Assembly (NCBI GenBank): GCA_900556245.1
Contig: USOC01000029.1
Location: 1 to 9,142 of the forward strand
Reading direction: 5' to 3'
Length of the DNA stretch: 9,142 bases
DNA from: an uncultured Prevotellaceae bacterium
Lineage (GTDB): Bacteria; Bacteroidota; Bacteroidia; Bacteroidales; Muribaculaceae
Below the pieces are notes generated by a model, which was given only the letters and a program-made list of their open reading frames with translations, was not told the DNA's origin and ran no database searches. Positions within the stretch are counted from its first letter, which is position 1. Every line of letters begins with the position of its first letter. Of the stretch, positions 6,776-9,142 are shown one piece after another. Position numbers and translations under genes: made by a program.

Positions 6776-6890
6776 GCGCTGGCTTCGGCGGCGCGGCAAT
6801 TCCTTACAACTGTCTGCTAATCCAAGCTGCGCCGGGTGAGGGCGGCTGAGAAAAGGTTTTGCACTTTTTTCATTTACTTCATAATATGAC

Positions 6891-6927
6891 GACGGTCGTT
6901 TTGCCCTTTTTCCGCAAAACGACCGTC
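6891..6927. terminator. perfect 14-bp inverted repeat, possible terminator for the lipoprotein gene
   Basis: GACGGTCGTTTTGC (6891-6904) and GCAAAACGACCGTC (6914-6927) are exact reverse complements around a 9-base loop. It lies 24 bases downstream of the lipoprotein stop and could end its transcript, and perhaps also readthrough from ribH. There is no T-tract on either side, so it is an atypical intrinsic terminator; it could instead be an mRNA 3' stabilising hairpin or a protein-binding site. Confidence 0.55.
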
Positions 6928-6951
6928 TGGCGTATTGTTTCCACTTGTGTG

Positions 6952-7419
6952 TCAGTTCTGAGCAGGTCTGCCGGCTTGTCGCACATAGAGCGTATCGGGT
7001 TTTGTGAACGGCCCCCCTACTTTGATGTAAAGTTCTCGTGTCTTGTCTGTTTCGTTTGCTTCGATTCGGGTAGAAATAATGTTTTTAGGTCTGTTTGTTT
7101 TCACGGTAGCCCATTTGTAAACGATATTTTCCGGATCTTTGAATTTTTCTTCATTTTTTTCAGTATAGTAGGGATTGATTATTTTGTTTGTTCCGTCTTT
7201 GTCTACGATGCGAATCTCATCAATCACCCATTGAATATTATGGAGGTTTTCTTCAGTCAGTAACTTGGCTTGTATGTCAACTGATGTTGCTTCAGATGTT
7301 GCATACACGATGTCTGGAGAAACCATTACTTCATAAAAGGGAGTGGCAGGTACTTCTTCTTCGCAGCTTGCAAATCCCAGAATCAGACAGGTCAGACTCA
7401 GTGATAACAGTTGTTTCAT
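6952..7419 (-). CDS. small BACON-like lipoprotein, function unknown
   Basis: The 155-residue product begins with a lipoprotein signal peptide (basic KQ start, hydrophobic core, FASC with the lipidated Cys at 19), and the mature protein starts CEEEVP. An acidic run just after the Cys resembles the Bacteroidota signal for display on the cell surface. The rest is beta-rich, and its C-terminal half (ISTRIEANETDKTRELYIKV, then TLYVRQAGRP at 143-152) resembles the end of BACON/Ig-like domains, often found in carbohydrate-binding surface proteins. No enzyme motif is visible and the ligand is unknown. Base composition differs sharply from its neighbours: I count 87 G/C in the 240 bases 7081-7320 (36%), against 57% in one recF line and 65% in one purD line. 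It lies alone between two 65-bp repeats, suggesting lineage-specific or acquired DNA. An A-rich stretch precedes the ATG at 7419. Confidence 0.72.
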   Translation of the reverse strand: MKQLLSLSLTCLILGFASCEEEVPATPFYEVMVSPDIVYATSEATSVDIQAKLLTEENLHNIQWVIDEIRIVDKDGTNKIINPYYTEKNEEKFKDPENIVYKWATVKTNRPKNIISTRIEANETDKTRELYIKVGGPFTKPDTLYVRQAGRPAQN

Positions 7420-7681
7420 AAGATTTTATTTTAAGGGTTAATTAAAGTAAGTCTCTCTAATGTCATTGTTCGCTTTTGTCGCAGATGCCATAGCTCTTAC
7501 GGCTGTGCTTTCGAAGTCTTGTCGTTTCGCTCTTTGGTGGCGTTGGGAATGGCGAAGTTGCAATTATCCCAGCTTTGCGCAATCATTTCAGTCATTCAAG
7601 GTAAAGGTAGAAAATGTGTCTGACAATTCCAAACCTCTGACAGTCCTTTTTTTAAAAAGAAATTTCCATAGATTTAAGCGA
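7420..7681. other. long upstream region of the lipoprotein gene, no solid gene
   Basis: This 262-base stretch separates the lipoprotein start from repeat copy 2. On the minus strand it holds a possible promoter (7602-7633) and a 29-codon frame, 7586 to 7497, starting MIAQSWDNCNFAIPNATKER. That frame has no recognisable family and could be a leader peptide, a remnant, or chance. The plus-strand frame beginning at 7460 has unlikely composition (many Trp, Arg and Ser) and runs into the repeat, so I do not call it. The middle part (about 7470-7600) is less AT-rich than the lipoprotein gene itself. Confidence 0.35.
7602..7633 (-). promoter_or_regulatory. candidate promoter for the lipoprotein gene
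   Basis: On the minus strand TTTG (7633-7630), a 20-base spacer, and TACCTTTA (7609-7602) fit the Bacteroidota pattern TTTG-N(about 20)-TAnnTTTG with one mismatch, the final A in place of G. Transcription would start near 7595, giving an unusually long leader of about 175 bases. No closer promoter is evident before the ATG. Confidence 0.35.
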
Positions 7682-7746
7682 TATTTCTCTCCCCCTGTGC
7701 GCGCGGCTTGCCGTAGCGGATAGGGGGAGTGGCGCATTGCGACGGG
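7682..7746. repeat. 65-bp direct repeat, copy 2
   Basis: This is the second copy of the 6711-6775 element, in the same orientation, with hairpin arms at 7689-7696 and 7722-7729. It lies between the lipoprotein upstream region and the purD terminator. The stretch 7747-7827 after it holds no gene; it shows only weak similarity to the sequence after copy 1. On the minus strand both copies can be read as MRHSPYPLRQAARTGGEK, and the single base difference is silent in that frame. Confidence 0.9.
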
Positions 7747-7827
7747 AGGGGTAAACTCGGCGGTATGGCAGAGCGCTTCAGTGGGTTTTGTTGGAAGTTG
7801 CGTGCCGATTGGCGGATGGGGAATCTG

Positions 7828-7888
7828 AAAACACAACGGACGGCAACAGAGAGGCTTTCAAGCACCCGGTTGCCGTCCGTTGTGTTTT
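7828..7888 (-). terminator. rho-independent terminator of purD, 20-bp perfect stem
   Basis: Positions 7828-7847 and 7869-7888 are exact reverse complements over 20 bases (core ACACAACGGACGGCAAC), with a 21-base loop that itself contains GCTT/AAGC. The 3' arm for purD transcripts ends in TTTT, and the stem lies 20 bases after the purD stop. T's also follow on the plus strand, so it can terminate in both directions and would shield purD from the repeat region. Confidence 0.88.
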
Positions 7889-7908
7889 TGAATGCGATAT
7901 AAAACCGG

Positions 7909-9142
7909 CTACTGCAAATCGAAGCCGATGTCGCGACGGAAATATTTGCCTTCGAAATCCACTTTCCCGATGCTGGCAAACGAACGGGCAAGCGCCTCTT
8001 CCTTCGTCGTGCCATAGGAGCTGACGGCAATCACGCGGCCTCCGTCGGTCACAATGCCGTCGGCGGTGCGGCGCGTGCCGGCGTGGAACAGAATGCTGTC
8101 TGCCACGCTGTCGAGCCCGCTGATGGCTTTTCCTTTCTCGTAGCTTCCCGGATAGCCGGCCGACACCATCATCACTGTCACGGCATAGCGCGGGTCGATG
8201 GCAAGGCGGCGTTCGGAAAGCGTGCCGGTGGCAACGCCGTCAAGCAGGTCGAGCAAGTCACCGTCCGTGCGAAGCATCACGGCTTCCGTTTCCGGGTCAC
8301 CCATGCGGACGTTGTATTCGATGACCATCGGCTCGCCCTTGACGTTGATCAGACCGAGGAAGATAAAGCCTTTGTAGGTCAGGTGTTCCGCTTTCAGGCC
8401 GTTGAGCGTCGGCTCAATGATGCGTTGTCTCACTTTTTCCATGAACGCTTCGTCGGCAAAGCTCACCGGGGAGACGGCTCCCATGCCGCCGGTGTTCAGG
8501 CCGGTGTCGCCTTCTCCGATTCGTTTGTAGTCTTTTGCCACGGGAAGCACTTTATAGGAATTGCCGTCGGTCAGCACGAAGACGGAGCATTCGATGCCCG
8601 ACAGAAACTCTTCGATGACTACCGTGGCGGATGATTTGCCGAACATGCCGCCAAGCATTTCCTTCAGCGACGTTTCAGCTTCGTCGAGCGTCGGGAGAAT
8701 CAGCACGCCTTTTCCTGCAGCCAGTCCGTCGGCTTTCAGTACGTAGGGAGCTTCCAGCGAGCGGAGGAATGCGATGCCCTCGTTGATTGTTCCGGCCGTA
8801 ACGCTCATGTAGCGGGCTGTTGGAATATTGTGGCGCATCATGAAGCCTTTTGCGAAGTCCTTGCTGCCCTCCAGTTGTGCTCCCCCCTTCGACGGTCCGA
8901 TTACGGGAATGGTCTTGAGCATGTCGTCGCCGGCAAAAAAGTCGTAGATTCCGGCTACCAAAGGGTCTTCGTTGCCGACTACGACCATGGTGATTTCGTT
9001 AGCCAGCGCAAATTCCTTGACGGCTGCAAAGTCGAGCGGCGAAAGCGCCGCGTTTTCTCCATATTGTTCAGTGCCACCGTTGCCCGGGGCTATATAAAGT
9101 TTTTCAAGATTGGCGCTTTGGCTCATTTTCCACGCCAAAGCC
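7909..9142 (-). CDS. purD: phosphoribosylamine-glycine ligase (GARS), partial at its N-terminus
   Basis: PurD joins glycine to phosphoribosylamine using ATP, the second step of de novo purine synthesis. The window shows about 410 residues and the gene continues past its right edge: the frame is open to 9142 and the first visible residues ALAWKMSQ correspond to the family's GREHALAW. So the ordinary ~13 N-terminal residues (M...GSGGREH) are missing, and the apparent start at 9138 is really an internal Leu (TTG) codon. Counting that Leu as 1, visible motifs include APGN (17-20), the ATP-grasp loop [15 protein letters not shown] (133-147), [15 protein letters not shown] (173-187), [17 protein letters not shown] (205-221), and the metal-binding [14 protein letters not shown] (272-285). 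The C-terminal domain is complete and the gene ends with TAG before a strong terminator. No disruption is seen. Confidence 0.96.
   Translation of the reverse strand, partial: ALAWKMSQSANLEKLYIAPGNGGTEQYGENAALSPLDFAAVKEFALANEITMVVVGNEDPLVAGIYDFFAGDDMLKTIPVIGPSKGGAQLEGSKDFAKGFMMRHNIPTARYMSVTAGTINEGIAFLRSLEAPYVLKADGLAAGKGVLILPTLDEAETSLKEMLGGMFGKSSATVVIEEFLSGIECSVFVLTDGNSYKVLPVAKDYKRIGEGDTGLNTGGMGAVSPVSFADEAFMEKVRQRIIEPTLNGLKAEHLTYKGFIFLGLINVKGEPMVIEYNVRMGDPETEAVMLRTDGDLLDLLDGVATGTLSERRLAIDPRYAVTVMMVSAGYPGSYEKGKAISGLDSVADSILFHAGTRRTADGIVTDGGRVIAVSSYGTTKEEALARSFASIGKVDFEGKYFRRDIGFDLQ

Noticed and set aside
7460..7723. 87-codon plus-strand frame upstream of the lipoprotein gene
   Set aside because: It has odd composition, no motif, and ends inside repeat copy 2; it shows no start signal.
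6711..7746. CRISPR-like or insertion sequence interpretation of the repeats
   Set aside because: There are only two copies 971 bases apart with a gene between them and no spacers or cas genes, and no transposase or matching terminal inverted repeats and target duplication can be seen.
8083..8634. 183-codon plus-strand frame within purD
   Set aside because: It is the antisense shadow of purD, rich in His, Val, Phe and Gly, with no domain.
7909..9138. purD starting at 9138
   Set aside because: The codon there is TTG in the middle of the conserved GREHALAW motif, so the gene continues beyond the window edge.

Overview
The window looks like chromosomal DNA of a Bacteroidales bacterium (Bacteroidota), probably a Prevotellaceae or Bacteroidaceae type. 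Four things point there. Several genes are preceded by the Bacteroidota -7 promoter box (TAnnTTTG). Shine-Dalgarno sites are weak or absent. A DUF4254 protein sits directly next to a family 9 glycosyltransferase. A small lipoprotein carries an acidic tract right after its lipidated cysteine. Most genes are conserved housekeeping genes of about 55-65% GC in the lines I counted.

Left part, minus strand (87-3377): mscL, ending in its own terminator, then an apparent operon transcribed leftward as DUF4254 protein, GT9 glycosyltransferase, ruvB. The last three genes are separated by only 2-3 bases. They join an envelope or LPS sugar pair to the Holliday-junction branch-migration ATPase.

Middle part, plus strand (3534-6656): recF, a DUF721/DciA-like gene overlapping recF by ATGA, then after a 108-base gap with a promoter box an acyl-CoA thioesterase, a single-domain SIS isomerase that looks like a Kdo-pathway arabinose-5-phosphate isomerase, and ribH (lumazine synthase). 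The intergenic region between mscL and recF holds divergent promoter boxes. The recF box is almost on top of its start codon, which suggests a leaderless or very short-leader mRNA.

Right part (6657-9142): an accessory-looking stretch. A near-perfect 65-bp direct repeat (64/65 identical) flanks a segment of about 0.9 kb whose one convincing gene is an AT-rich, minus-strand, BACON-like lipoprotein. That segment contains a perfect 14-bp inverted repeat just downstream of the lipoprotein gene. To the right, purD runs leftward, cut off at the window edge and ending at a perfect 20-bp terminator stem.

I see no defence system, CRISPR array, rRNA/tRNA gene, integrase or transposase. The parts least explained by known biology are the duplicated 65-bp element with its cargo, the DUF4254/GT9 pair, and the recF start region.
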